From Ignavibacteria bacterium (GTDB taxonomy: Bacteria > Bacteroidota > Ignavibacteria > Tepidaquicellales > Tepidaquicellaceae): a DNA stretch of 64,000 nt. Under the pieces are notes generated by a model, which saw nothing but the letters and a program-made list of their open reading frames with translations, did not search any database and was not told where the DNA came from. The stretch covers positions 682,001 through 746,000 of the forward strand of contig JADJYU010000001.1 of assembly GCA_016719565.1 (NCBI GenBank), read 5' to 3'. A program made the position numbers and the translations under genes. Positions 29,887-39,382 of the stretch are shown piece by piece (the stretch's first letter is position 1; every line of letters begins with the position of its first letter).

Positions 29887-29962
29887 ATTAACATTATTAC
29901 TATGTGATTACTAATGAACCGAAATCGCTTTTCAGAAAGGTGTAATAATTTTTGTTTATGAA

Positions 29963-30424
29963 TTATTCCACTGGATTAATGATCTCCAGGTCGAGATACC
30001 TTTGTTCTTCGGCGCTGATAGACCCGTAACCCCATATGCCTCCGGTTATTTTTGCAATCTGCTTTGACATACTTCTCATATCTTCATAAAACATTTTTGC
30101 AAAATTGCGGTTAAGCTTCGGCAGAATTTCGTTTAACTTCGTAAGTTCTTTTTTTATAAGTTCACCTCTTTCTTCAGCGTTGTCCGGAAATGTTTCAATG
30201 AACTGGCTGAGAGTATCTTTAAAAGTTTTTTCAACTTCAGTGTAATAGCCCTGTAAAATTCCTTCATTGTCTTTAGCGCGGAAGTGAACGATCTTTGATC
30301 CCCAGTCTGTTTCTTTTTCTTCAATATTACCCTCCGCGCCGGCAATAAGAAGCGTAACCAACGCCGGGGCGTCAAACATTAATTCAGTTTCCTGCTGATT
30401 CAGATTTTTAAATTCAGGTATCAT
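29963..30424 (-). CDS. Uncharacterised 153-residue protein
   Basis: The protein is soluble with no signal peptide. The N-terminal part (ALVTLLIAGAEGNIEEKE) faintly recalls the start of TerB-like helical domains, where an acidic loop follows LAAADG. That is the only hint, and I do not assign it. The remainder is predicted helical with many charged residues and a conserved-looking ending (KITGGIWGYGSIS). It stands alone on the minus strand between a terminator and a divergent plus-strand gene. Base use is like its neighbours. Confidence 0.6.
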   Translation of the reverse strand: MIPEFKNLNQQETELMFDAPALVTLLIAGAEGNIEEKETDWGSKIVHFRAKDNEGILQGYYTEVEKTFKDTLSQFIETFPDNAEERGELIKKELTKLNEILPKLNRNFAKMFYEDMRSMSKQIAKITGGIWGYGSISAEEQRYLDLEIINPVE

Positions 30425-30592
30425 TTATTTTTTTTACGTTTTAATTTTTTACAAATAACAAAAATTCAACTTAAGTAAAAAGGAAGAATTTAAAACATTG
30501 TAAATCCGGTTACGCATAGATACGCATTTCAATAGTATTATAATGTGTATTTAAATATCATTACATATTTGCAATATTGGAAAAAATTTAAT

Positions 30593-30970
30593 TTGACAAA
30601 AAAGGATAATAAGGTAATAATTAAACCTAAAAAAGAGAGACTCTGGCTGTATTTAATAGCCGGAGTATTTGCTGCCGGTGCGCTTTTAATATATCTGAAT
30701 GAACAAAACCACAAAGATCCTGATTTTCACGAATGGTCTGCGGAAATGGATTCGGTTTTTGTAAAAAACTGTTATGATAAATACAAACCTCAGGTAAAGG
30801 ATGATATGATAAAACAGGAAAGTATGAAAAGTTTCTGCAAGTGTATGTTATCAAAAATCAAAACCAAATACAGCGAATCCGAAATGGGTAATGTTACAAA
30901 TGCAGAGATAAAAGCATGGGATGCAGAATGCAGGGAGAAAATTTTAAATCCGAATAATCTTACACAGTAA
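30593..30970 (+). CDS. Small membrane-anchored protein with C-terminal cysteines
   Basis: I prefer the TTG at 30593, because a TATTATAAT promoter-like box ends at 30542 and would place the transcript start after the alternative GTG at 30545. The resulting ~125 residues have a charged N-terminus (KKDNKVIIKPKKERLW), one membrane helix (LYLIAGVFAAGALLIYL), and an outer domain with cysteines in NCYDKYK, SFCKCML and DAECREK, which could form two disulfides. lplA follows 15 bases later, so they may share a transcript. The function is unknown. Confidence 0.55.
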   Translation: MTKKDNKVIIKPKKERLWLYLIAGVFAAGALLIYLNEQNHKDPDFHEWSAEMDSVFVKNCYDKYKPQVKDDMIKQESMKSFCKCMLSKIKTKYSESEMGNVTNAEIKAWDAECREKILNPNNLTQ

Positions 30971-30985
30971 ATTTTAATTTTTAAA

Positions 30986-31981
30986 ATGCTTTTAATAGAT
31001 AACAGCAACATAACAGATCCTTCAATTAACCTGGCTCTTGAGGAATACTGCGTAAGGAATCTGGATATGGAAAACGATTATCTTCTTTTTTATATAAACG
31101 AGCCATCAGTTATAATTGGTAAACATCAGAATACTATTGAAGAAATAAATTCCGGTTATATAAAATCCAACAATGTGCATGTTATAAGAAGAATTTCAGG
31201 CGGAGGAGCTGTGTATCACGATCTCGGGAATCTCAACTTTAGCTTTATGACGAGGCATTCAAATAAAAGCATTCATAATTTTAAATTATTTACTGATCCT
31301 GTAGTAAAAGTCCTGAAGGGGCTTGGCATTGATGCCGAACTCAACGGAAGAAATGATATCACAGCAGACGGAAGAAAGATATCCGGCAATGCTCAGTTTA
31401 CAGATACAAAATCAATGTTCAGTCACGGAACACTTCTTTTTGATTCAAATCTTGATGACGTTGTAAAAGCGTTAAACGTTCAGGCTGATAAAATAGAAAG
31501 CAAAGGAATTAAATCTGTCCGTAGCCGTGTCGCCAATATTTCTGAGTTTACCGGAAATAAAATGAACATATATGAATTCAAAGATATAATCACTGAATCT
31601 ATTTTTGGCAGTGCGGATAAAATAGAATATTACAAACTTACTGAAAAAGATTTAGAAGGAGTAAGAAAGCTTTCGGAAAATAAATACAGGACATGGGACT
31701 GGAATTACGGTAGGTCTCCGGAATTTAATATTCAGAAAAAAAAGAGATTCGGGTTCGGAATGATAGATGCTAGACTTAATGTAAAAGACGGCAGGATATC
31801 GGAATTCAGAATATTCGGGGATTTCCTGGGACACGGAGAGCTTGAGACTGTGGAGAAAAAAATTATAGGAATTAAGTATAATGAAAAAGAAATATATGAT
31901 ATGCTGTCTGAGACGGATCTTAATCATTACTTAGGTAATATTTCAGCAGGAGAGTTTGCAGAATTTCTTACCGGAATATAG
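30986..31981 (+). CDS. lplA: Lipoate-protein ligase A
   Basis: The protein has 331 residues. The LplA signature RRISGGGAVYHD is at 68-79, GRNDI at 121-125, and the lysine that contacts lipoyl-AMP is in GRKISGNAQ (Lys131). The C-terminal part (~250-331) corresponds to the small accessory domain of LplA. The enzyme activates lipoate with ATP and attaches it to a lysine on E2 subunits of 2-oxoacid dehydrogenases or on GcvH. All key residues are present. It follows a small membrane protein gene with a 15-base gap. A terminator lies about 120 bases downstream. Confidence 0.92.
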   Translation: MLLIDNSNITDPSINLALEEYCVRNLDMENDYLLFYINEPSVIIGKHQNTIEEINSGYIKSNNVHVIRRISGGGAVYHDLGNLNFSFMTRHSNKSIHNFKLFTDPVVKVLKGLGIDAELNGRNDITADGRKISGNAQFTDTKSMFSHGTLLFDSNLDDVVKALNVQADKIESKGIKSVRSRVANISEFTGNKMNIYEFKDIITESIFGSADKIEYYKLTEKDLEGVRKLSENKYRTWDWNYGRSPEFNIQKKKRFGFGMIDARLNVKDGRISEFRIFGDFLGHGELETVEKKIIGIKYNEKEIYDMLSETDLNHYLGNISAGEFAEFLTGI

Positions 31982-32050
31982 ATTAAATATTTTTTTTTTA
32001 TTATTATAAAATTATTGAAACTTTTAAATACTGAAAGTGTTATGACTATT

Positions 32051-32066
32051 GCTTGCGCCAGCAAGC
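32051..32066. repeat. Short GCTTGC hairpin
   Basis: GCTTGC, a four-base loop (GCCA) and GCAAGC lie in the lplA-recN spacer. A near copy (GCTTGC-CA-GCAAGC) occurs near 35953-35966 upstream of dnaA. The role is unknown; it may be a small dispersed repeat. Confidence 0.4.
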
Positions 32067-32100
32067 TACGTTCTTTCATATTTGTTCTTCCTTTAATTGA

Positions 32101-32136
32101 CCTTCACATAAGATTTTTTATGTGAAGGTTTTTTTT
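32101..32136 (+). terminator. Intrinsic terminator after lplA
   Basis: The stem CCTTCACATAA (32101-32111) pairs with TTATGTGAAGG (32118-32128), and eight T residues follow. It serves the plus-strand lplA transcript and lies 55 bases from the convergent recN stop. Confidence 0.85.
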
Positions 32137-32190
32137 ATATAAAAGGATTTTTATATGATGCTTTATTTGGAATGAATTTTTTTGTGTGAG

Positions 32191-33906
32191 TTAACCGGTT
32201 ACGGAAATGAGTTCTTTTGCGCTGTTTAGTGATGATTCTGTGATCTTTTCTCCGCTTAAAAGTTTTGCCACTTCTTCTATTTTTTCACTATCCGATAGAA
32301 TTCTTACGAGCGCTGAGGTTTCCTTATCTTTTTCTGATTTACTGACATTAAAATGTCTGTCACTCATTGCGGCAATCTGAGGCAGGTGAGTAATACATAT
32401 AATTTGATGAGAAGAAGCGAGTTTTTTAAGTGTAACTCCTACTTTTTGTGCAATCCTTCCGCTGATACCTGCGTCTATTTCATCGAATACCAGAATTCCT
32501 ATGTTGTCTTTTTCCGATAAAACTGTTTTTATTGCAAGCATTATCCTTGAAATCTCACCTCCTGATGCCGATTTCCTCAGCGGCGAAAAATCCATTCCTT
32601 TGTTTGTCTTAATTAAAAATTCAATTTCGTTTATTCCTCTTGCAGTAAGCTGCAGATATACTTTGCCTTTTTTAACGGAATAAAAAGTTTCTGTATCCGA
32701 AACTGTGTTTTTTATTTCCACTTTAAATTCCGCTGATTCAAGTCCTATATCTGACAGCAGCTTATTTATATTTTTTTCAAGATCTTTGGATTTCTTAATT
32801 CTTCCTGCGGAAATGCGTTCAGCAAGTAAAAATAAATTCCCTCTTTTTCCGGATATTTCCTTTTCCAGTTTTTCAATTTCGAAATCAAAGTTTTCCGCAA
32901 AAGTAAATTCCTTTTGAATATCCTCAGCTTTTTTGATTATACCCGGCAGATCCAGTTCATATTTTCTTTTTAAACGGTTAATTTCAGATATCCTGGTTCT
33001 CAAAAATTCTATTCGGAGCGGATCAAAATTAAGATCACTGCTGTAATCAGATAAAGATGATGAAGTTTCCTTAATGATTATATATGAACTTTCCAGATCT
33101 TCAGTTAATTTTTCATAGTTTTTATCAAACGCAGAAATTCTTTTTAATTCTTTAATCGCCGAACTTATCAGGAATAAAGCATTAACTTCATTTTCATAAA
33201 GCGACTGCAAAGAAAAATTTAGCACAGATGATATTTCTTCCGAATTTTCAAGTTTGATTAATTCCGATTCTATATCTGAGTCTTCGCCTTCACTGATATT
33301 AATATTATTTATTTCTTTTAATTCATGGTCTAAAAATTTTTTTCTGCTGATAATATCATCTTTTTTTGAGATCAGGTCTGAATATTCATTTATCATATTC
33401 TTAAATTCAATAAAATCCTCTTCATATTCACTTATACTTTCCTGATCAGAAATATAATTATCGAGAATATTTAAATGAGTTTCCTTATTGAGAAGAGACT
33501 GATGCTCGTTTTGAGAGTGGATATCAATTACGGCATCACCGAATTTTTTCATATCTGAAATATTAACCGGAGTGTCGTTTATAAAACATCTGTTGATACC
33601 TTTATTATTTATCTCTCTTCTCAATATAAGATAACCGGAAAAGTCCTCTTCAGGAAATAATTCATTAAAAAGGAGACTTACGGTTTTATTACCGGTAAAA
33701 TCAAACTGACCTTCTACAATCAGTTTATCATCACTCTTCTTGATTTTGGAATGGTCAGCTCTCTCTCCGAGGAGAAGTGACAGCGCATCGAGAATAATAG
33801 ACTTACCGGCTCCGGTCTCCCCCGTTAGAATATTCAGACCTCCGGAAAAGTTTATTTCAGCTTCTTTTATTATGAGGTAGTTTTTAACAAATAACTTCTC
33901 TATCAT
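32191..33906 (-). CDS. recN: DNA repair ATPase RecN
   Basis: The protein has 571 residues, the usual RecN length. Walker A GETGAGKS is at 29-36. A long coiled-coil middle follows (~150-350). The ABC signature region SASGGEISRIMLAIK and Walker B ILVFDEIDAGISG lie near 445-490, and the D-loop/switch histidine is in CITHLPQIAAMSD. RecN is an SMC-like protein that gathers and protects double-strand break ends before RecA-mediated repair. It lies on the minus strand ~320 bases downstream of dnaA. Nothing in the sequence looks abnormal. Confidence 0.95.
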   Translation of the reverse strand: MIEKLFVKNYLIIKEAEINFSGGLNILTGETGAGKSIILDALSLLLGERADHSKIKKSDDKLIVEGQFDFTGNKTVSLLFNELFPEEDFSGYLILRREINNKGINRCFINDTPVNISDMKKFGDAVIDIHSQNEHQSLLNKETHLNILDNYISDQESISEYEEDFIEFKNMINEYSDLISKKDDIISRKKFLDHELKEINNINISEGEDSDIESELIKLENSEEISSVLNFSLQSLYENEVNALFLISSAIKELKRISAFDKNYEKLTEDLESSYIIIKETSSSLSDYSSDLNFDPLRIEFLRTRISEINRLKRKYELDLPGIIKKAEDIQKEFTFAENFDFEIEKLEKEISGKRGNLFLLAERISAGRIKKSKDLEKNINKLLSDIGLESAEFKVEIKNTVSDTETFYSVKKGKVYLQLTARGINEIEFLIKTNKGMDFSPLRKSASGGEISRIMLAIKTVLSEKDNIGILVFDEIDAGISGRIAQKVGVTLKKLASSHQIICITHLPQIAAMSDRHFNVSKSEKDKETSALVRILSDSEKIEEVAKLLSGEKITESSLNSAKELISVTG

Positions 33907-34227
33907 TATTAATTATATTTATAAAAGATTAGTAGCAGTAGCAGTGGTGTTAATAGTGTCAGTAATTAATAAACCCCTGTATATCAGCCATAAAACGGTC
34001 TGATAACTTGTTAATAAAAATAGCTTAAATAAAAAATATTAACAACTGAAGATAAAAGAGAGTAAAACAAAAAATAAAAATGTCAGTAATTACAATTTAT
34101 TAATAAGTTACTGATATGATACTGACATTATGAGCTCAGACATAATAATTGAATTGAGATTATTCATTATAAAAAACACACTCTTTAGATAAAGGATATT
34201 TAATTTAAAACTATTTAGATTTTAAGA
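33907..34227. other. dnaA-recN spacer with direct/inverted repeats and TTATTAACAA-type boxes
   Basis: The 12-mer TGTCAGTAATTA occurs at 33957-33968 and 34081-34092. A 10-bp inverted pair, AATGTCAGTA (34079-34088) and TACTGACATT (34120-34129), overlaps the second copy. One TTATTAACAA box is present on the minus strand (34008-34017), with a variant ATATTAACAA at 34036-34045. The stretch is very AT-rich. It is a candidate part of the replication origin. Confidence 0.5.
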
Positions 34228-35751
34228 TCAGAGATTTTTGAGATGGTCTTTTATCTCAAGGATCTGATTTAAGACATCACTGTCTTTTTTGATGAGGTTC
34301 GAGATGATGTTGTTTGCATAAAGAACGGTTGCGTGGTCTTTGCCTCCGAAATTGAGACCGATGGATTCAAGCGTCAGAGGAGTAAGTTCTTTTGCGAGAT
34401 GCATTGCGACTTGTCTTGCAAAGGCAATTTCCTTGGTGCGCTTTCTTGACAGAATTTGGTTTTCAGAAATTTTGTAATAATTTGCTACGGTATAAATAAT
34501 ATTTTCGATTGAAATATTCTTTGCACGTCTTACGGTTCCGACAACTCTTCCAATTACATTTTCAGCAATCTCCAGATTAATTTCTCCGTTATATCTTAAT
34601 ACGCTGTCGGCTATAATTCCCACAATACAGCCTTCGATTGTGCGGATACTGTCTTTTACATTTGAAGCGATAAAGTGAACAACTTCTTCCGGAGCTTCAA
34701 TGCCGGCTTCAGTTAATTTTTTTTGTATGATCACCACTCTCATTTCCCAGTTCGGCGCCTGTATGTCAGTTGTAATACCCCACTGAAATCTCGACATGAG
34801 TCTTTCCTCGACGCCTTTGATCTGGCTGATCGGTTTATCGCTTGAAAAAATTATATGCTTTTTATCGTTGTATAATGTATTAAAGATCTGATACATAAAG
34901 TCCTGCGTTTTCTCTTTTCCACTCAGATACTGAACATCATCTAAAATAAGAACGTCAAGGGATTTATAAAAAGAGTCAAGTTTTTTAGTCCCGTTCCTGT
35001 TTGAAGAAAAATCGATCCTGTTCTGAGCGATGTTGTTTGTAAACTGAGTAGTAAAATCCGGAGCTGTGGTATAGTAGACTTTCATATCCGGATTCTTTTT
35101 TAAAATTTCATTTCCTATCGCCTGAATAAGGTGAGTTTTTCCCAAACCTACACCTCCATAGACAAAAAACGGATTATAAGTTTTACCCGGGTTATTGGAA
35201 ATTGCAAAGGCGGCTGCAACCGCCAGTTCATTGCTTTCGCCTTTTATGAAATTTTCGAAGATATGCTTTTGATTCAGATTGCTTGAAAAATTATTGTATG
35301 GATCAGAAGTCAGCTCGTCGGCATTAACGCTAATGCTATTGAAAACGGATTTTTCTTCGGTGGATTTACTAATTTTAACTATATGATTTTCGGATTCATG
35401 TTCTTCGAAAAGACCATACTGAGAAATTTCATAATTAAGCTTGCCATCGGGACCCAGGAGAGATTCTGTAATTGAGGAAATTATTTTGTTGTATCTGCTT
35501 TCTATCAGACTGTAATAATCTTCGCTTGGGACAGAAATGGTTAGTACATTATCCTTAAAACTTTTAGGAACTATAACCGAAAACCAGGTATTAATTTCAC
35601 CGGCTTTAAGACTATCCGAAAGCAGTTCCAGAAATTTTTTCCAAAGCAACTCAGTCTTTACAGAGTCTTCGGAATGAATTAAATTTTCGTTTGCTGTTTT
35701 AGTGTCAGCGTTATTATTTTTTTTGGATCCGGCAGCAGAGAATTTAATCAC
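34228..35751 (-). CDS. dnaA: Chromosomal replication initiator DnaA
   Basis: The protein has 507 residues from a GTG start at 35751; no better ATG is present in frame. Domain I (~34-100, LWKKFLELLSDSL) is followed by a variable domain II. Domain III is an AAA+ ATPase with Walker A GGVGLGKT (199-206) and Walker B ILDDVQYL (Asp271/272). Domain IV carries the DNA-binding signature (ARQVAMHLAKELTP and GGKDHATVLYA) at about 445-480. DnaA binds 9-10-bp boxes at oriC and melts the DNA. Candidate boxes lie in both flanking spacers. dnaN is not next to it in this window; recN and alr are the neighbours. Confidence 0.97.
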   Translation of the reverse strand: MIKFSAAGSKKNNNADTKTANENLIHSEDSVKTELLWKKFLELLSDSLKAGEINTWFSVIVPKSFKDNVLTISVPSEDYYSLIESRYNKIISSITESLLGPDGKLNYEISQYGLFEEHESENHIVKISKSTEEKSVFNSISVNADELTSDPYNNFSSNLNQKHIFENFIKGESNELAVAAAFAISNNPGKTYNPFFVYGGVGLGKTHLIQAIGNEILKKNPDMKVYYTTAPDFTTQFTNNIAQNRIDFSSNRNGTKKLDSFYKSLDVLILDDVQYLSGKEKTQDFMYQIFNTLYNDKKHIIFSSDKPISQIKGVEERLMSRFQWGITTDIQAPNWEMRVVIIQKKLTEAGIEAPEEVVHFIASNVKDSIRTIEGCIVGIIADSVLRYNGEINLEIAENVIGRVVGTVRRAKNISIENIIYTVANYYKISENQILSRKRTKEIAFARQVAMHLAKELTPLTLESIGLNFGGKDHATVLYANNIISNLIKKDSDVLNQILEIKDHLKNL

Positions 35752-36173
35752 ACCTAAGAATATTTAAAATTATTAACAAATCATTGCCGATTAACATTTT
35801 ACTTTAAATCGCCCGGCAGGTTCAAACCGCAAAAATAAGAATATTAACAAAATTACCAATAAAGATGGAAGCAGTTAAAACCCTTATAAGTATAGAAGTT
35901 AAGACATCGGAGGAAACTTACTAACATTTTTTGTTAATAAGCGTTTAGTCAGGCTTGCCAGCAAGCTCCGCAAAAACCCTTCCCAAAAAGTTATTAACAA
36001 TGTATTAACAGGGTTTTTGTTCTTATTTTCCTTGGTATATATTAAACAAACTCAAAATTATTTTCAAGTTTGATTTGAAAATATTTTTAAAAAAATTGAT
36101 AAAAGTTTAAAAATGATTTGGAATAGACAAATAAATAAATTCTTTTTAGCGAATAGTTTTTTTACTTTGACAA
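35752..36173. other. Candidate origin region upstream of dnaA
   Basis: The 422-base spacer holds three exact TTATTAACAA boxes (35770-35779 plus, 35931-35940 minus, 35991-36000 plus) and near copies (ATATTAACAA at 35841, GTATTAACAG near 36003). It also holds the GCTTGC hairpin near 35953. The sequence from ~36030 is very AT-rich, as expected for an unwinding element. It also must carry the divergent promoters of dnaA and alr. The boxes differ from the classic TTATCCACA at two central positions, so the assignment is an inference. Confidence 0.55.
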
Positions 36174-37334
36174 ATGAATCTGAAGTCCGATGATAAAAAT
36201 TTCAGTGACACATTTGCTGAAATAGATCTGAAAATTTTCACCAAGAATTTTAAAATAGTAAGAGAGTATGCCCGAATTAAGAACAGGGATACTAAAATTT
36301 GTTCGATAGTAAAGGCAAACGCTTACGGTCACGGAATGAACGTAATGGCTGAAGAGCTTTCCCGGATGGGCACTGATTATCTCGGGACGGCGGATTATAC
36401 AGAAACAGCATCTTTAAGAAATTATCTTGATACAAAAAAATTTCATAAGGTACCGATATTGTGTCTTGGATTAATCACCGAAAAAAACCAACTGACAGAA
36501 AGCTTAGCCGGAAAGAATATAGAATTTTCAGTAGCTGATCTCAGGTCAGCAAAAATGCTGAATGATATAGGTAATAAATTAAACAGAAAACCTGTGATAC
36601 ACATACAGGTAGATACGGGAATTAACAGAACCGGAATTAAGGCTGAAGATGCTTATAAAGCAGCGGCAGAAATTTACAAATTAAAAAACATTAAAGTAAA
36701 AGGAATATACTCTCATTTTGCAACAAGCGAAATCCCGGGAAGCAGTTACGCCGGGCTTCAGTTAAAAAAATTCAAAGAAGTTGTAAAAGCAATAGAAGAG
36801 AGTATTTTAAAGTTTGAACTCAGACATATAAGTAATACCGGGGGCATATTAAATTTCAGTGACGGATATTTTAACATGGTAAGACCGGGAATATCTTTAT
36901 ATGGATTTTATCCTGACGAGAAGAAAGTAAAACACAGAATAGGAATTGAGCCGGTAATGTCACTTAAATCAAAAATTAAATTTATCAAAGAGCTCGGTAA
37001 AGGAGAAAGCATATCTTACGGGAGAACGTTTTTCACAAACAGGCGTACGCGGATTGCATCAATACCGGCGGGTTACGGAGACGGTTATCCGAGATCATTG
37101 AGTAATCTGGCGAAGGTATTTATTAACGGAAAATTATATAAAGTAGCAGGGACGGTATGCATGGACTGGATAATGGCAGACATTGGAAAGAAAGATAAAA
37201 TAAATATAAATGACGAAGCGGAATTATTCGGCAGAAATTATCCAGCGCATAAACTTGCTGCGCTCACAGATACAATTTCATATGAGATAACTTGTAACAT
37301 TTCATCCAGGGTAAAAAGAATATATAAAAAATAA
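36174..37334 (+). CDS. alr: Alanine racemase
   Basis: The protein has 386 residues. The PLP lysine is in SIVKANAYGHG (Lys47), and the second catalytic tyrosine is in ISYGRTFF. The substrate-loop sequence PAGYGDGYPR and VCMDWIMADI are also present. It interconverts L- and D-alanine with pyridoxal phosphate and supplies D-Ala for peptidoglycan. The stop TAA shares one base with the ATG of the next gene (TAATG), so the two are translationally coupled. It is the first gene of a long plus-strand run that begins right of dnaA. Confidence 0.95.
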   Translation: MNLKSDDKNFSDTFAEIDLKIFTKNFKIVREYARIKNRDTKICSIVKANAYGHGMNVMAEELSRMGTDYLGTADYTETASLRNYLDTKKFHKVPILCLGLITEKNQLTESLAGKNIEFSVADLRSAKMLNDIGNKLNRKPVIHIQVDTGINRTGIKAEDAYKAAAEIYKLKNIKVKGIYSHFATSEIPGSSYAGLQLKKFKEVVKAIEESILKFELRHISNTGGILNFSDGYFNMVRPGISLYGFYPDEKKVKHRIGIEPVMSLKSKIKFIKELGKGESISYGRTFFTNRRTRIASIPAGYGDGYPRSLSNLAKVFINGKLYKVAGTVCMDWIMADIGKKDKININDEAELFGRNYPAHKLAALTDTISYEITCNISSRVKRIYKK

Positions 37335-39364
37335 TGCAGGAAAATCTAAAGAAAGATTATTTAACATTTATATTCAAAAGAACTGTCAATAACTTATGGA
37401 GACAAAACGTCAGACATGAGCACATAACAACAATCAGAAAAATATCGGAACGGCTTCTGAGATCGGATAATCTGATGAAGGACTTGTATATTCTTCATCA
37501 CATTAAAGAGTTTGGAAATACGGGAAAGTATCTTATCTATATTTTAAAGAAACTGGAAGATGACGTAATTACATTTGACAACCTTACACAGAATGCAAAT
37601 GATGATGCGGAATATCTTGGAAAGGAACTGATTAAATATTTCTCCGCGGAAGGCGAAGGGATCACGGATGGCAGCAATAAAATAAGTTTCAATTTTGACA
37701 GCGCGGAAGAAGAGAGTGAAAAGACAGAAGAAGCAATGGATATAGAAGCGGAGCTGAAGAAATTAGATGAAAGCGGATCAGAGGCAGGAGGAGGAGAGTA
37801 CGGAGAAGAAGATGAGGAGCTTGTAAAATTCAGACAGAATTATATGGAGCTGCTCAGAACGGAGGAAGAGGATGAAAATGCAGCGTTTGAGCTGCCGGAG
37901 AAAATGGAGATGATGATGGGAGACGGAGTTGTATTACCGGAATTGAATTCCGGTATGTATGAACCGGAGGCAGCGGATCCTGAATTTGATATTCCAAGCT
38001 CTTTAGTAGAAACAGAAAAACCCGAAGCCGGCAAACCGGCTGAAATATCTGCAGACGATACAGGTGACAAGCAAAAAAATGTACAGCCGGAGCAAGAGGA
38101 TATTCCTCCGGCAGAATCCGCAGATACAGCACCTTCTTCCGTCACGTCCGATCAGCCGGAATTCAATTCCGGCGGTACAAACTCTGCCAGCCCAATAATA
38201 TCATCAATCCCCATTCCCACGGCAGATCTGAATTATGACGAAAGCGAAGAATCTTTTACCATTAAAAAAACTTTTCCGGGTAAACCTGAAACAGAAAACG
38301 CAGAGGTTTCAAATTCGCATGAAGAAAAATCGATTGTTAATAGCGAAGAATATAAACTCGATGAGGATATTCAGAACGAACTCAATATTTACGAAAGAGA
38401 ACTTAAAGAAAAACTCTTAGACAGCAGTATTCAGCATTCCGTTGAATCCGGTGTTTCGGCTGATTCCGAAGAAGTTCTTAGTCCGGGGGAAACAGAAAAT
38501 GAGGAATTTTTAAATTTTGAAACGGAAATTAGATCACTTAATGGTAAACTGAATTCGGAATTTGACAGTCTTATTTATATCATCTCCGCAAAGATTGACA
38601 ACGAAGAAGAAAGAGCGAATATTATTTCCAACATTACTAATATCAGCAGTGACCTTGAATATTCTTCCAAAGAAATGTCGCTTGAAATTATTTCCAATAT
38701 CTATCAGGCTATCAGACTTTCTTTTGAAAAAATATCAAACGGAAAATACGATATTACGGAAAGTACTTTGAATCTATATAAACTCGGACTTACGCTTGTT
38801 TCAAATCTCATCAAAGGCGAAGACTATTTTGGGTATAAGAATATTCTGAAGTCAATCGAGAATATCAGAAAAGGTCTCATTGAGGAAAATTTAATGAGAG
38901 AAGAATATATAAAGAACAAAGAAATTAAGAATCAGCTTGCTGAAAAACTTAATGAAAAATTTTCTGATGATCTTCAAAAGGAAAAATTAGTAAGTCTTAA
39001 AAAACTAATTAAGGAAACTGATGAAAATTTCAAAAGTCTTTATAAAATAGAAGGCGAGTTCCGTATATATGAAGCTCTCAGAAGCCTTACCTCAGCGCTG
39101 ACAAATCTTAAAGAGACAGTATTAATTGCAAAGGAACTTAAGTTAGATAAGTTGGTTCAGCTTGCAGAAGCCGGATATGTATTTCTGAAATTTATACAAA
39201 GCTACAGAATAAATCCTGTTTCGGAAGATACTGAGAAAATATACCGGTATATTATTTATAATATGAAAGCGATTATAATAGATAAGGAGGTAGATGATCA
39301 GGATGTATTTATTTCATATCTGAATGATCCGGTAAAGATATTCAGTAATATCAAAAAAAATTAA
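37334..39364 (+). CDS. Acidic 676-residue protein of unknown function
   Basis: I do not recognise this protein. Residues 1-100 are helical and basic to neutral (NLWRQNVRHEHITTIRK). Residues ~115-350 are a low-complexity stretch rich in Glu, Asp, Ser and Pro, probably disordered. Residues ~360-676 are mostly helical, with leucine/lysine-rich segments that could form a helical bundle or coiled coil. There is no signal peptide or membrane helix, so it is cytoplasmic. Its ATG overlaps the alr stop, and manC follows 18 bases after its end. The layout of ordered head, acidic linker and helical tail suggests a scaffold or regulator, but no motif proves this. Confidence 0.7.
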   Translation: MQENLKKDYLTFIFKRTVNNLWRQNVRHEHITTIRKISERLLRSDNLMKDLYILHHIKEFGNTGKYLIYILKKLEDDVITFDNLTQNANDDAEYLGKELIKYFSAEGEGITDGSNKISFNFDSAEEESEKTEEAMDIEAELKKLDESGSEAGGGEYGEEDEELVKFRQNYMELLRTEEEDENAAFELPEKMEMMMGDGVVLPELNSGMYEPEAADPEFDIPSSLVETEKPEAGKPAEISADDTGDKQKNVQPEQEDIPPAESADTAPSSVTSDQPEFNSGGTNSASPIISSIPIPTADLNYDESEESFTIKKTFPGKPETENAEVSNSHEEKSIVNSEEYKLDEDIQNELNIYERELKEKLLDSSIQHSVESGVSADSEEVLSPGETENEEFLNFETEIRSLNGKLNSEFDSLIYIISAKIDNEEERANIISNITNISSDLEYSSKEMSLEIISNIYQAIRLSFEKISNGKYDITESTLNLYKLGLTLVSNLIKGEDYFGYKNILKSIENIRKGLIEENLMREEYIKNKEIKNQLAEKLNEKFSDDLQKEKLVSLKKLIKETDENFKSLYKIEGEFRIYEALRSLTSALTNLKETVLIAKELKLDKLVQLAEAGYVFLKFIQSYRINPVSEDTEKIYRYIIYNMKAIIIDKEVDDQDVFISYLNDPVKIFSNIKKN

Positions 39365-39382
39365 TAATCTTATATTTATAAA

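Noticed and set aside
35805..35835. tRNA-like GGTTCAAACC
   Set aside because: No cloverleaf stems or acceptor arm could be formed around it.
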